Positions 27,366 to 36,345 are shown, numbered from the stretch's first letter. The stretch: DNA of 64,000 bases from Bacillus oleivorans (GCF_900207585.1 NZ_OAOP01000003.1:310001-374000); one strand, 5' to 3'. The notes: generated by a model not told the origin, from the letters alone. Numbers and translations are program-made.

Positions 27366-27383
27366 TATTATTATATAATAATA
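27366..27383 (+). promoter_or_regulatory. Palindromic operator overlapping the arsR -10 box
   Basis: Perfect 18-bp AT-only palindrome TATTATTATATAATAATA, whose centre supplies the -10 TATAAT (27374-27379). A weak -35 TTGTTT lies 18 bp upstream at the end of the REP-like hairpin. It is a plausible ArsR binding site, although AT-only palindromes also occur by chance. Confidence 0.5.
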
Positions 27384-27404
27384 GATGATTTGGAGGTGAA
27401 AGAG

Positions 27405-27752
27405 TTGGAAAGTGAAAGAACAGTAAGCATTGACCAAGCTGCAATCATCCTTAAATTACTTGGGGATTCAACAAGGCTGACCATGGTTAAAACATTGTCT
27501 GAAGACGAGTGTTGTGTTTGTGAATTTGTCGAACTCCTTCAAATGAGCCAGCCTGCGATCAGTCAGCATATTAGAAAGCTAAAGGATGCTGGCCTAATCA
27601 AAGAACGAAGAAAGGGGCAGTGGATTTTTTATTCTTTAAATCATGATCATGAGTTAATGGATATTATTCTTCCTATTCTCACCCATTTACCAAGTCAAAA
27701 AGAAAAATTAGTCGAATTAGAAAAAAGCGGAAAAAGGATTTCTTGTTGCTAG
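27405..27752 (+). CDS. arsR: Arsenical resistance operon repressor ArsR
   Basis: 115 residues. Winged helix with the arsenic-binding cysteines in the recognition region, ECCVCEFVELLQMSQPAISQHIRKL (CVC motif), then GLIKERRKGQWIFYSL. A C-terminal CC pair is also present. It senses As(III)/Sb(III) and releases the ars promoter. The TTG start at 27405 is chosen because GGAGGTG lies 7-8 bp upstream; the frame from 27390 would put this site inside the gene. First gene of arsRBC, with 15 bp to arsB. Confidence 0.92.
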   Translation: MESERTVSIDQAAIILKLLGDSTRLTMVKTLSEDECCVCEFVELLQMSQPAISQHIRKLKDAGLIKERRKGQWIFYSLNHDHELMDIILPILTHLPSQKEKLVELEKSGKRISCC

Positions 27753-27767
27753 GGAGGATTTACAGAA

Positions 27768-29066
27768 ATGATTGAGACCATCCTCGCCTCCATCATATTT
27801 TTAGTTACACTTATCCTGATTATTTGGCAGCCAAAAGGATTAGGGATCGGTTGGACTGCCTGTGGAGGCGCTATTCTTGCACTGTTAGTTAACGTGGTAT
27901 CATTTCAGGACGTTCTGGAAGTTACCGACATGGTATGGAATGCAACGTTAACATTTGTCGCTCTAATTATTATTTCCCTAATTTTAGATGAAATTGGATT
28001 TTTTGAATGGGCTGCCTTGCACATGGCTCGTATTGCCGGTGGGAATGGGCTCAAAATGTTTATCCTAGTCACTCTGTTAGGGGCAATTGTTGCAGCTTTA
28101 TTTGCAAACGATGGTGCCGCGCTCATTTTAACACCGATTGTACTAGCGATGGTGCGGGCGTTAAAGCTAAGGGAAATTATGATTTTACCCTTTGTCATGG
28201 CGAGCGGATTTATCGCAGATACTACTTCGCTTCCGTTTATAGTGAGTAACTTAGTGAATATTGTTTCAGCTGATGTTTTTGGTATTGGCTTTTTGGAATA
28301 TGCTATTCATATGGCTGTACCTAACCTCTTTAGTTTGTCAGCCAGCATTCTGGTCTTATATTTGTTTTTTAGAAAATTCATTCCCAAAACGTATGAGATA
28401 GAGCATCTAAAAAAGCCAACAGAAGCCATTCGTGATCTGAGACTATTTAAAATCTCGTGGTTTGTCTTAGCTGTATTGTTAATCGGCTACTTCACTAGTG
28501 AGATTATTGAGATTCCTGTTTCTTTCATAGCTGGTGCGATAGCGATATTATTTTTATTAATATCAAAGAGAAGTTCAGCTGTTGATATTGGGACCATAGT
28601 AAAAGGGGCTCCATGGAATATTGTTTTCTTCTCAATTGGGATGTATGTCGTTGTATATGGACTTAGGAATGTTGGGTTAACGAGTGTATTAGCAGATTTG
28701 ATACAGGCTGTATCCGAGCAAGGTCTATATGCAGCAACAATCGGAATGGGGTTCATCGCTGCGATCCTTTCATCACTTATGAATAATATGCCTACCGTTA
28801 TGATTGATGCACTGGCAATCAGTGAAACAAATACCACTGGAGCCGTAAGAGAGGCATTAATTTACGCCAACGTGATTGGATCAGATTTAGGGCCAAAAAT
28901 CACGCCAATCGGATCATTAGCAACCCTGCTCTGGCTTCATGTATTGAGTCAAAAAGGTGTGAAAATCACATGGGGCTACTATTTTAGAGTTGGTATTATT
29001 TTAACGATTCCAACCCTGCTTATAACGTTAACTGGTTTATATATTTGGCTTGTAATCTTATCTTAA
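27768..29066 (+). CDS. arsB: Arsenite efflux permease ArsB
   Basis: 432 residues, about 12 membrane helices, the length of ArsB (distinct from the 10-helix Acr3). Family segments: [34 protein letters not shown] near the N-terminus, [17 protein letters not shown], and [17 protein letters not shown]. It extrudes As(OH)3/Sb(OH)3 by proton antiport. It is located between arsR and arsC, with short spacing on both sides. Confidence 0.93.
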   Translation: MIETILASIIFLVTLILIIWQPKGLGIGWTACGGAILALLVNVVSFQDVLEVTDMVWNATLTFVALIIISLILDEIGFFEWAALHMARIAGGNGLKMFILVTLLGAIVAALFANDGAALILTPIVLAMVRALKLREIMILPFVMASGFIADTTSLPFIVSNLVNIVSADVFGIGFLEYAIHMAVPNLFSLSASILVLYLFFRKFIPKTYEIEHLKKPTEAIRDLRLFKISWFVLAVLLIGYFTSEIIEIPVSFIAGAIAILFLLISKRSSAVDIGTIVKGAPWNIVFFSIGMYVVVYGLRNVGLTSVLADLIQAVSEQGLYAATIGMGFIAAILSSLMNNMPTVMIDALAISETNTTGAVREALIYANVIGSDLGPKITPIGSLATLLWLHVLSQKGVKITWGYYFRVGIILTIPTLLITLTGLYIWLVILS

Positions 29067-29082
29067 AGGAGAGTTAAGAAAA

Positions 29083-29502
29083 ATGAAGAAAAAGTCGATT
29101 TATTTTCTCTGTACCGGTAACTCATGCAGAAGTCAAATGGCTGAAGGCTGGGGGAAAAAGTTACTAGGGGAAGAATGGCAGGTTAAGAGTGCAGGGATTG
29201 AAGCGCATGGTCTAAACCCAAATGCAGTAAAAGCTATGAATGAAGTCGGAATTGATATCTCAGATCAGACTTCAGATTTAATTGATATGGACATATTAAA
29301 TCATGCTGATTTAGTAGTGACCCTCTGTGGCGATGCAGCTGACAAATGTCCTTTGACACCGCCTCATGTAAAAAGAGTTCACTGGGGCTTTGATGACCCA
29401 GCTAAAGCTGAAGGAACGGAAGAAGAAAAATGGCAGGTCTTCCAAAGAGTCCGTGATGAAATTGGAGAGCGAATTGAGAGGTTCGCAAAGACAGGTGAAT
29501 AA
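29083..29502 (+). CDS. arsC: Thioredoxin-coupled arsenate reductase ArsC
   Basis: 139 residues, low-molecular-weight phosphatase fold. The P-loop [14 protein letters not shown] contains the nucleophile Cys and a second Cys. The redox pair continues in [16 protein letters not shown], giving the Cys10/Cys82/Cys89 arrangement of the pI258-type enzyme. It reduces arsenate to arsenite for export by ArsB and is recycled by thioredoxin. Last gene of arsRBC; a REP-like hairpin follows after 6 bp. Confidence 0.95.
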   Translation: MKKKSIYFLCTGNSCRSQMAEGWGKKLLGEEWQVKSAGIEAHGLNPNAVKAMNEVGIDISDQTSDLIDMDILNHADLVVTLCGDAADKCPLTPPHVKRVHWGFDDPAKAEGTEEEKWQVFQRVRDEIGERIERFAKTGE

Positions 29503-29508
29503 ATGCAG

Positions 29509-29555
29509 CATAGGGATGGTTCTCGCGTTTCATAAACACAAGAACCGTCCCTATG
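29509..29555. repeat. REP-like palindrome copy 2, right of the ars operon
   Basis: CATAGGGATGGTTCTCGCG pairs imperfectly with the right arm ending AGAACCGTCCCTATG. It shares the GGGAyGGTTCT core with the copy at 27302-27356. It probably also ends the ars transcript. Confidence 0.82.
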
Positions 29556-29635
29556 TTTTCCCCGCACAAAAATATTGCCGCTTCATACATAGATTCCATG
29601 CAAATATGTAAAAGTATGTAAAAGAGGTGATATTT

Positions 29636-30115
29636 TTGCCGAAATTCCTGCCACTATTATTCCTTTTGCTAGTGGCCACGAGCTGTGAGGGTCCAAACGA
29701 GACTGTCAATCCTCCTCCGCCTATTACGAATGAACAGGAAGGCATTCTGGTAGGACAAAATCCTTTTCACTATTCTTTTTTTGAACTGGATGTGAAATAT
29801 CATGGGATCGATGATAAGCTTTTGGCACAATACCGCTTTATCGAAGATGAAGTATTTGCCAAATATTCAGACCATGACGAAAATGTTGATCTCGATGGTG
29901 AGGAGGCGTTTCAATTATTAAAGCCAAAATTAACCGCTCTTTCTTTAACAAAAGAAACTAGTGCTAATCAGCTTATGACCCGCCTGTTTGAGCAATTCCC
30001 AATTCGTAACGACTTTCGTCTTGTCGAGGTTAAGGTTCGGTTTATGGATGGAGAAGAAAAAGTGTTTAAACGATTCCATGATGAGGCGCAGGAATTATAT
30101 TCCAAAGTAAAATAG
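29636..30115 (+). CDS. Lipoprotein of YusW-like family
   Basis: 159 residues. A short signal peptide MPKFLPLLFLLLVATSC ends in a lipobox (ATSC), then a proline-rich linker. The domain YSFFELDVKYHGIDDKLLAQYRF and a C-terminal DFRLVEVKVRFMDGEEKVFKRF resemble the YusW-like family. Function unknown; expected on the outer membrane face. TTG at 29636 is preferred as start given AGAGGTG 6 bp upstream. It precedes splAB but has a 53-bp gap, so co-transcription is uncertain. Confidence 0.65.
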   Translation: MPKFLPLLFLLLVATSCEGPNETVNPPPPITNEQEGILVGQNPFHYSFFELDVKYHGIDDKLLAQYRFIEDEVFAKYSDHDENVDLDGEEAFQLLKPKLTALSLTKETSANQLMTRLFEQFPIRNDFRLVEVKVRFMDGEEKVFKRFHDEAQELYSKVK

Positions 30116-30168
30116 CACAAGTTTTTGCCATGTTCGAGACATAATGAAACAAGAAAGAAGGGTGAAAA

Positions 30169-30405
30169 ATGGAAACCTCTTTACCAGAAGATTATCATCC
30201 AGGCCAAGTTGTATACGTTATGTATCGAAACCCGCATACCCAAAGTGTAGCAACCATTCAGGAGGCAGCTATTGTAAACGATCCGTATCAGCCAAATCAG
30301 TTGGCCCTCTTTATTTTTGATACGTTTTATCCGGTTACAAATGAGCTTGCTATCTTTAAAACAAGAGAAGAAGCAGAAGAAGCGTACCAGGATTATTTTG
30401 GCTGA
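30169..30405 (+). CDS. splA: Transcriptional regulator SplA
   Basis: 78 residues, no membrane segment. The pattern PGQVVYVMYRNPHTQSVATIQEAAIV, then QLALFIFDTFYPVTNELAIF, and an acidic EEAEEAYQDYFG tail match the SplA family. In B. subtilis SplA is a TRAP-like protein that lowers expression of splB, and the operon is made by sigma-G in the forespore. splB starts 15 bp downstream, so the operon is conserved. Confidence 0.9.
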   Translation: METSLPEDYHPGQVVYVMYRNPHTQSVATIQEAAIVNDPYQPNQLALFIFDTFYPVTNELAIFKTREEAEEAYQDYFG

Positions 30406-30420
30406 GAGTAGGGGATATGT

Positions 30421-31449
30421 ATGCTTAAGCCGTTTGTACCCCAACTGGTTTATTTTGAACCCCAAGCTCTTGAGTATCCTTTAGGAAAGGAACTCAAAGA
30501 AAAATTTGAGGATATGGGGCTTGAGATCCGATACACAACTTCACATAACCAGGTTCGTAATATACCTGGAGACACTCATTTTCAAAGGTATCGGAATGCT
30601 AAATCAACGTTGGTGGTGGGAATTCGAAGAACTTTAAAATTTGATACATCTAAGCCTTCTGCCGAATATGCGATCCCGTTTGCTACCGGATGTATGGGAC
30701 ATTGTCATTATTGCTACCTGCAAACCACGATGGGAAGTAAACCGTATATCCGTACTTATGTCAATGTGGAAGAAATCTTAGAGCAGGCGGAAAAATATAT
30801 GCAGGAACGGGCACCGGAGATTACCCGGTTTGAAGCAGCCTGTACATCCGATATAGTTGGAATTGATCATTTAACACACACGTTAAAAAGAGCGATTGAG
30901 TACTTTGGAAACAGTGAATACGGGAAGCTTCGCTTTGTTACGAAATTTCATCATGTCGATCATTTGTTAGATGCCAAACATAACGGGAAAACCCGTTTTC
31001 GTTTCAGTATCAATGCGGATTATGTTATTAAATATTTTGAACCGGGTACTTCCCCGTTAGCTAAAAGAATAGAAGCTGCCGTAAAAGTGGCACAAGCGGG
31101 ATATCCTCTAGGATTTATTGTAGCCCCTATTTATTTGCATGAGGGGTGGAAGGAAGGCTACAAAGAGTTATTTAAAAAACTCGATGAAGCATTGCCAAAA
31201 GAGACGAGAAAGGATATCACATTTGAACTGATCCAGCACCGGTTTACCAAGCCAGCCAAGCGTGTCATACAGCAAAATTATCCGATGACTAAGCTTGAAC
31301 TGGATGAAGAAAAACGCAAATATAAATGGGGGCGGTATGGGATCGGAAAATATGTTTACCAAAATGATGAACAAGAAGAAATTGAGCATACTTTAAGTAA
31401 ATATGTTGAAAAATACTTTCCTGATGCAAAAATAGAGTATTTTACATAA
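30421..31449 (+). CDS. splB: Spore photoproduct lyase SplB
   Basis: 342 residues, the same length as the B. subtilis enzyme. The radical-SAM cluster is GCMGHCHYC (CxxxCxxC), and the conserved H-donor cysteine lies in FEAACTSDIVG (about residue 141). It repairs the 5-thyminyl-5,6-dihydrothymine photoproduct in spore DNA at germination, using S-adenosylmethionine. It follows splA. Confidence 0.96.
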   Translation: MLKPFVPQLVYFEPQALEYPLGKELKEKFEDMGLEIRYTTSHNQVRNIPGDTHFQRYRNAKSTLVVGIRRTLKFDTSKPSAEYAIPFATGCMGHCHYCYLQTTMGSKPYIRTYVNVEEILEQAEKYMQERAPEITRFEAACTSDIVGIDHLTHTLKRAIEYFGNSEYGKLRFVTKFHHVDHLLDAKHNGKTRFRFSINADYVIKYFEPGTSPLAKRIEAAVKVAQAGYPLGFIVAPIYLHEGWKEGYKELFKKLDEALPKETRKDITFELIQHRFTKPAKRVIQQNYPMTKLELDEEKRKYKWGRYGIGKYVYQNDEQEEIEHTLSKYVEKYFPDAKIEYFT

Positions 31450-31468
31450 AAAAAGAGTGGTGAATAAT

Positions 31469-31843
31469 ATGGAACCAGAAGAACTGGATGCCGTAGTGAA
31501 AATCATTGAAACAGTAGAATTTAAGGATGTCGAAATAAATCAGGATGGCCAAGCCCCTATTCATGCTCATCTTTATGGAAGAGAAGAATTTAAAGAGGGT
31601 CAAATCGGTTACCGGGTAGATGCGGATTGGAACTCGATCCTTGGAGACGAAGAGGGAGACTGGCAAGATGATTGGTATGTCATCGGATATAACTTAGATA
31701 CAGGTGATCCCTTATTTGTTGATGTTACTGAAGTAGAATTCCCTGTCTTTACCGCAGAAAATGGGAAGGGAGAATGGAATCCTACGCGGTTGTTTAATTC
31801 GCTAGATGACGTGATCAATCATGTGAAAGAAGGAGATTCTTAA
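31469..31843 (+). CDS. Conserved acidic protein, possibly SMI1/KNR4-like
   Basis: 124 residues, very acidic, soluble. The block YVIGYNLDTGDPLFVDV...VEFPVFTAENGKGEWNPTRLFNSLDDVI resembles the core of SMI1/KNR4 (SUKH) domains, but I am not sure. SUKH domains occur as stand-alone proteins or as immunity proteins; no toxin gene is adjacent. The start at 31469 follows AAGAGTGGTG. It is 19 bp after splB, so it may be part of the same transcript, and a terminator follows. Confidence 0.6.
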   Translation: MEPEELDAVVKIIETVEFKDVEINQDGQAPIHAHLYGREEFKEGQIGYRVDADWNSILGDEEGDWQDDWYVIGYNLDTGDPLFVDVTEVEFPVFTAENGKGEWNPTRLFNSLDDVINHVKEGDS

Positions 31844-31847
31844 TCAG

Positions 31848-31884
31848 GTCAGCTCCCTAATTACTAGGGGACTGACTTTTTTTG
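31848..31884 (+). terminator. Terminator after the splAB region
   Basis: GTCAG-CTCCCTA pairs with TAGGGGA-CTGAC around ATTAC, then TTTTTTT. Confidence 0.82.
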
Positions 31885-31984
31885 TCCTATTTTGCAGTTT
31901 TTTATAAATTTTCAAAAGATTTTGTAAAAAATATAGGACAAATGACCCTCTTCTTGAATAAAATAGAGAAAGGGGGAGTGTCTT

Positions 31985-32965
31985 TTGAAAAGCAAACTTT
32001 ACTTTTATCCATCTATTGTTATCTTCATCATCATTTTATTGTATACCACAATCCTTCATCAAAATGATTCTATTACTGTTCAAGCTGATATTGATTCAAA
32101 TGAACAGTTATATACCCCGCTTGAAAGCGATGGAAAAACGCTTCACATCTACTATTTTTATCTAGATTATGTTCAAAAATCAGGTTCCTCTATGCTAATT
32201 TATACCCCAGAAGGCTACTCCGTATTAATTGATGCAGGGATTACAGAATCCTCTTCCCTTTTATCCGGTTATTTAAATCATTTAGGAATTGAAAAGATTG
32301 ATGCAGCTATTGCTACCCATCCTCACCATGATCATATTGGCGGCTATTTGCGATTACTGGATGAGGATAAAATAAGGCAATTTTATATGCCTAATGTCGA
32401 TCATGTATCTGACATTTACCAGGAGTGGATAGAAAAAATAGGGGAGCATGCGATTCCTTATGAGTTCCTTTATGCCAACCAATCTATAAAATTAGGAAAT
32501 TCTTTAACTATAAAAGTGTTAAATCCTTCGGAAAACCAATTAAAAACGTTAGATGGCAGCTATTCTGTAGCAGATATTAATAATCTCTCTCTTGTTTTAA
32601 AATTGGAATATGGAAACCATAGCTTTTTATTTACAGGCGATATATATGATGAACAGGAAGAAAAACTGATTGCATCGTATGGGGATGAATTAAAGGCGAC
32701 AGTAGTGGAAGCTCCGCATCACGGAGGGAGAACTTCTTCATCAACGAATTTTATCCGACAGGTATCTCCGGAATATGTAATCATGAATGCCAATGTGTTG
32801 CAAAGCTTGTCGATCTTAAGAAGGTACGAGATATTGGGTGTCTCCGTTCTTCCTACTGATATTTATGGAACCGTTCATCTCCAGACCGATGGGGAAACCT
32901 TGAAAATAATGACTGAATATAATAGTCCTCCAACTGATAAAATGAGACACATTCCTCCAAGCTAA
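31985..32965 (+). CDS. Secreted/anchored MBL-fold hydrolase, ComEC C-terminal-like
   Basis: 326 residues: one N-terminal hydrophobic anchor (about residues 8-27), then a metallo-beta-lactamase fold. Metal-binding motif: ATHPHHDHIGG (HxHxDH). Other blocks are LVLKLEYGNHSFLFTGDIY (with GD) and VVEAPHHGGRTSSS. This is the ComEC/Rec2-type MBL subgroup, whose members act as nucleases or phosphodiesterases; here it is a stand-alone extracytoplasmic protein. The substrate is unknown. TTG start with GGGGGAGTG upstream. Confidence 0.82.
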   Translation: MKSKLYFYPSIVIFIIILLYTTILHQNDSITVQADIDSNEQLYTPLESDGKTLHIYYFYLDYVQKSGSSMLIYTPEGYSVLIDAGITESSSLLSGYLNHLGIEKIDAAIATHPHHDHIGGYLRLLDEDKIRQFYMPNVDHVSDIYQEWIEKIGEHAIPYEFLYANQSIKLGNSLTIKVLNPSENQLKTLDGSYSVADINNLSLVLKLEYGNHSFLFTGDIYDEQEEKLIASYGDELKATVVEAPHHGGRTSSSTNFIRQVSPEYVIMNANVLQSLSILRRYEILGVSVLPTDIYGTVHLQTDGETLKIMTEYNSPPTDKMRHIPPS

Positions 32966-33065
32966 TCATTCAGCAGAGGTATCTTAGCTTGACTCTTTTC
33001 CTCCCGTGCCAGATTTTATATAATAGTATAGATAATCAAAACTTTAACACTAGGAGATGCTAGTA

Positions 33066-33230
33066 GTGAATTTAGGATTTGGCGAAGCGATTGTTATATT
33101 AATTGTAGGGTTATTAATTTTTGGACCATCAAAATTACCTAGTCTCGGCCGAGCAGCTGGTAAAACGATCCACGAATTTCGACGCGGTATGAGAGAAATC
33201 ATGGAAGATACTGATAAAGGAAAACAATAA
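33066..33230 (+). CDS. tatA: Twin-arginine translocase subunit TatA (orphan)
   Basis: 54 codons from a GTG start with GGAG about 10 bp upstream. The protein begins MNLGFGEAIVILIVGLLIFG, continues PSKLPSLGRAAGK, and has a basic amphipathic helix (TIHEFRRGMREIM). The FGPSKLPxLGRAxGK hinge is the TatA/E signature. No tatC gene lies in the window, so this is an orphan like B. subtilis TatAc. The following glycerophosphodiesterase lacks a twin-arginine motif, so it is not an obvious substrate. Confidence 0.92.
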   Translation: MNLGFGEAIVILIVGLLIFGPSKLPSLGRAAGKTIHEFRRGMREIMEDTDKGKQ

Positions 33231-33263
33231 CGATTTCCCAATAGGGGAGTCGTATTTTTTTTG
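33230..33263 (+). terminator. Terminator of tatA
   Basis: ACGATTTCCC pairs with GGGGAGTCGT (one mismatch/wobble) followed by ATTTTTTTTG. Confidence 0.75.
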
Positions 33264-33329
33264 TATATACAAACAGTGAGACTTGCTATAATGGGTACAC
33301 AATCAATTGATGTAAGGAGACCTGAGCCA

Positions 33330-34256
33330 ATGGGGAATGTCGTATATGAAAGAAAAAAAAGCACAAGTGGAAGGATTCTAAAGCTATCTTTGTTCGTCCT
33401 GATCGGCTTTATTGTAATACTTCTTGCTTTGCCCGGACAAAAAGCAGATCCTCACCCCTTTCTTAAGACGGATAAGCCGTTGGTGATCGCACATCAGGGA
33501 GGAGCACATTTAGCTCCATCCAACACAATGGCTGCATTTGAGCAGGCTGACCGATTGGGAGCAGATGTGCTTGAATTTGATGTCCATATAACAAAGGACG
33601 GCCATTTGGTTGCCATTCATGATGCAACTGTTGACCGAACCACCAACGGTACAGGGAAGGTAGATTCCTTTACACTAGAAGAGCTAAAGGAATTAGATGC
33701 GGGCTTTACCTTTCAAGATGAAAACGGGAACTATGTCTATCGGGGAAAAGGAGTAACGATTCCGACTGTACAAGAAATATTTGAAGCCTTTCCAGATCAA
33801 TACATGATGATCGAGATAAAAGATGATAATCCTCCAGAAAGAATGGATGAAACCGTGCAAAAGCTTTGGCAACTGATCCACACATACGGGATGGAGGATC
33901 AAATACTGGTTGTCTCATTTGATCAAAATATTGTCGATTCTTTTAAAGTTTTGAGCGGGCATCAAGTAGCACTAGGAGGGGGGAGAGAAGAGGTAAAGTC
34001 TTTCGTCATTTCAAGCATGCTGTCCATTCAGCCGCTATACAGACCAAAAGTTCATGGCTTTCAGCTTCCGCTAAGGGAGGGAGAGCTTGATTTAACAAAG
34101 AAGTATGTTTTAGAAAATGCCCACCGGCGGGGAATGAAAATCTATTATTGGACTATTAATGACAGAGAGACGATGGAAATGCTAATAGAACGTGGAGCTG
34201 ACGGGATTATAACAGATCGGCCAGATTTGCTGCTCGAGGTTTTATCTGAAAAGTAA
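33330..34256 (+). CDS. Membrane-anchored glycerophosphodiester phosphodiesterase
   Basis: About 308 residues with an N-terminal hydrophobic anchor (about residues 18-36), then a GDPD TIM barrel: IAHQGGAHLAPSNTMAAFEQA, LEFDVHITKDGHLVAIHDATVDRTTNGTG (metal Glu/Asp and catalytic His), MMIEIKDDN and DGIITDRPDLL. It probably hydrolyses glycerophosphodiesters or degrades teichoic-acid/phospholipid head groups outside the membrane. The ATG at 33330 follows AAGGAGA by 9 bp; upstream in-frame codons lack a site. Its own terminator follows. Confidence 0.88.
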   Translation: MGNVVYERKKSTSGRILKLSLFVLIGFIVILLALPGQKADPHPFLKTDKPLVIAHQGGAHLAPSNTMAAFEQADRLGADVLEFDVHITKDGHLVAIHDATVDRTTNGTGKVDSFTLEELKELDAGFTFQDENGNYVYRGKGVTIPTVQEIFEAFPDQYMMIEIKDDNPPERMDETVQKLWQLIHTYGMEDQILVVSFDQNIVDSFKVLSGHQVALGGGREEVKSFVISSMLSIQPLYRPKVHGFQLPLREGELDLTKKYVLENAHRRGMKIYYWTINDRETMEMLIERGADGIITDRPDLLLEVLSEK

Positions 34257-34257
34257 A

Positions 34258-34294
34258 GGAGGACAGAGAGAAATTCTGTCCTCCAATTTTTTTT
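34258..34294 (+). terminator. Terminator after the glycerophosphodiesterase gene
   Basis: GGAGGACAGA pairs with TCTGTCCTCC and is followed by a run of eight T; the convergent kinase gene ends right after it. Confidence 0.85.
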
Positions 34295-35415
34295 CATGGA
34301 TGGATCGGGAAGGTCATTTTAAAAGTAGTTTCCTCCAAATTTGAGATGCACTCTAGTACACCTTTATGTTTTTCAATGATTTCTTTGCAAACAAATAAAC
34401 CCAGGCCAGTCCCTAACTGTTTTGTAGTGACAAACGGTTCAAAAATTGTTTGGAGTAAGGCAGGAGGAATAGCAGGTCCATTGTTTGAAAGTTTTACAAT
34501 CACTTGATTATCATATGTATAGGATTGAATATAAATTTTAGGGTCAGGACGGTAGTTTTGCAGCACATCAATCGCATTAAATAGTATGTTCATAAAGACT
34601 TGCCGAAGTTCATCCTGGTAACCATAAATGTAAGTATCTATTTGTAATTGTTTAAATACCTCTACTTTAGCGCCTAATAGACTTGGATATAAAAAAGAAA
34701 GGATTTCTTCGATTAAAAGCTGCAGATCAATTTTTCCTTTTTCTTTTCCAATCAATTCTTTTTTAGATAGAAGCAGAAATTGAGATATCCGAAAGTTTAA
34801 TTGTTCAATTTCTCCTGCAATAATATCAAGATAAGGGACAGTCGGATGATCGGAACGCAGTAATTGCACAAAGCCTTGAATCGATGTTAGCGGATTACGA
34901 AATTCATGAATAAAACTTGAAGTCATTTGACCAAGCAAAGTTAACCGATCTTTATGAGATTGATTAATAAAGCTTTTTTTTTCTTCAATAATTTTATCCT
35001 TCAGTTCATCATAATGGCTGACAGCGCAGTATAAAAACCAATCAAAACATAGATTGATATTGTCAAAGATTTCTTGTAAAAACGAATGTTTATCTTTGAA
35101 ATCGAGCTTGTATAATTGATGAAAAATTTCACTTCTCCCTATGCTAACGTTATAAACAAACTCGCCAATATTGATTTCTGAGGCAACTCTTTCTTCAGCC
35201 ACCCTTTTAGCTAACAATTCGATGTGTGGCTTCATTTCCTCGTAAGGTATCATAATTGCCTTCTGGATAATTGAATACATCATCTCGCCATTTTTTAATA
35301 TATTTCCCTGATAGGGATCATTTGGAGAAACTATAATTTTCTTGCTCCAACTTTCAAGTAAAGAAAATTTATAGGATTCCAAATAATCATGAATGTGAAG
35401 CTTAGTTGCAAACAT
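34294..35415 (-). CDS. Sensor histidine kinase with RsbRD-like N-terminal domain
   Basis: About 373 residues, no membrane segment. Residues 1 to about 150 are helical, of RsbRD-N/non-heme-globin type (LLESWSKKI at the start). The HisKA domain holds GQMTSSFIHEFRNPLTSIQGFVQLL (phospho-His in HEFRNP). The HATPase part follows: ELRQVFMNILFNAIDVLQ (N box), then GTGLGLFVCKEIIEKHKG (G2 box). The HEFRNPLTSIQGF motif is shared with Spo0F-directed sporulation kinases, and no response regulator is adjacent, so it may feed the phosphorelay. ATG at 35415 is chosen, 8 bp after AAGGGG. Confidence 0.8.
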   Translation of the reverse strand: MFATKLHIHDYLESYKFSLLESWSKKIIVSPNDPYQGNILKNGEMMYSIIQKAIMIPYEEMKPHIELLAKRVAEERVASEINIGEFVYNVSIGRSEIFHQLYKLDFKDKHSFLQEIFDNINLCFDWFLYCAVSHYDELKDKIIEEKKSFINQSHKDRLTLLGQMTSSFIHEFRNPLTSIQGFVQLLRSDHPTVPYLDIIAGEIEQLNFRISQFLLLSKKELIGKEKGKIDLQLLIEEILSFLYPSLLGAKVEVFKQLQIDTYIYGYQDELRQVFMNILFNAIDVLQNYRPDPKIYIQSYTYDNQVIVKLSNNGPAIPPALLQTIFEPFVTTKQLGTGLGLFVCKEIIEKHKGVLECISNLEETTFKMTFPIHP

Positions 35416-35555
35416 CCCCATTTCCCCTTCTGCCAAACGTATTCTTATACAATTTCTAGAACTTATTCCTAGTTTCCTGCTAAAATTAAAAGGTTTTCAT
35501 TGCTTTTTTTTTAGCCATTTCCTATAATAAATGAGAAAATAAAATATTAATTTTT

Positions 35556-35640
35556 CCACAAGGGGAGCCTGTTTAAGGCTGAGAGTGAACTTTGTTCAGA
35601 CCCTTTGAACCTGTTAGTTAGTACTAGCGTAGGGATGTGG
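35556..35640 (+). ncRNA. TPP riboswitch (THI element)
   Basis: Conserved THI-box pieces in order: AGGGGAGCC, GGCTGAGAG, GACCCTTTGAACCTG, then TACTAGCGTAGGGATGTGG. The outer CCACA/TGTGG pairing closes the P1 stem. It controls thiT downstream; the intrinsic terminator at 35661-35687 is the expected expression platform, so thiamine pyrophosphate should switch the gene off. Confidence 0.97.
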
Positions 35641-35660
35641 TTTACCATTTCGTCCAGCGT

Positions 35661-35687
35661 GCAGTGCTCTTTGCATTGCTTTTTTTA
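35661..35687 (+). terminator. Expression-platform terminator of the TPP riboswitch
   Basis: GCAGTGC pairs with GCATTGC (one wobble) followed by eight T, 21 bp after the aptamer. Confidence 0.8.
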
Positions 35688-35739
35688 ATGGGAAATGGTT
35701 CGTTCACTCCCCCTCGAAAAAAAGAAAGGGGATTTTTTT

Positions 35740-36345
35740 ATGGAAGCAAGATCAGCCAACACTCTATTTATTGTAGAGGTGGCCATCTTTACCGCAATTG
35801 CATTTTTGCTAGATTATCTTTCTGGTATTCTTATGAAAAGTATATGGCCGCAGGGAGGATCGATTTCGATTGCGATGGTTCCTGTTGTGTTAATGGCTTT
35901 TAGGTGGGGATTGAAAGGCGGATTATTGACTGGATTTTTATTAGGTTCGATTCAATTAGTGAATGGCTTTGCAACGATTTTATATTTTCTTCAAATTATT
36001 TTTGATTATTCACTAGCGTTTGCAATGGTCGGGTTTGCTGGCCTTTTCGCGAAACCAGTTCAGAAAGCATTAATGAATGGAGATAAAGGAAAGCTACTGG
36101 CTTATTCGATTGCGGGAACGGTAATTGGCGGTTTGTTGCGCTATTTCGTCCATTTTATTTCTGGAGTCACGTTCTTTGCGCAGTGGGCACCAGAAGGACA
36201 GCCAGTTTGGTTATATTCAATAACTTACAACGGCGGATATATGATCCCATCGATCATCCTTACAGCTGTAATCGTGTATCTGCTGTTATTAACAGCACCT
36301 AATCAAATGATGAGAAAAGATCTTTCTTTAAGTAAAACAGTTTAA
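35740..36345 (+). CDS. thiT: Thiamine ECF transporter substrate-binding protein ThiT
   Basis: 201 residues, six membrane helices. ThiT/YuaJ features: EVAIFTAIAFLLDYLSG, GGSISIAMVPVVLMAFRWGLKGG and LRYFVHFISGVTFFAQWAPEGQPVWLYSITYNGGYMIPS, containing the thiamine-binding aromatic residues. It is the S component that works with the shared ECF ATPase/T module encoded elsewhere. Placement behind a TPP riboswitch confirms the role. Start at 35740 after AAAGGGGAT. Confidence 0.95.
   Translation: MEARSANTLFIVEVAIFTAIAFLLDYLSGILMKSIWPQGGSISIAMVPVVLMAFRWGLKGGLLTGFLLGSIQLVNGFATILYFLQIIFDYSLAFAMVGFAGLFAKPVQKALMNGDKGKLLAYSIAGTVIGGLLRYFVHFISGVTFFAQWAPEGQPVWLYSITYNGGYMIPSIILTAVIVYLLLLTAPNQMMRKDLSLSKTV

Noticed and set aside
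27302-29555. A composite transposon carrying arsRBC
   Set aside because: The flanking palindromes are short REP-like hairpins with no transposase gene or target duplication in view.
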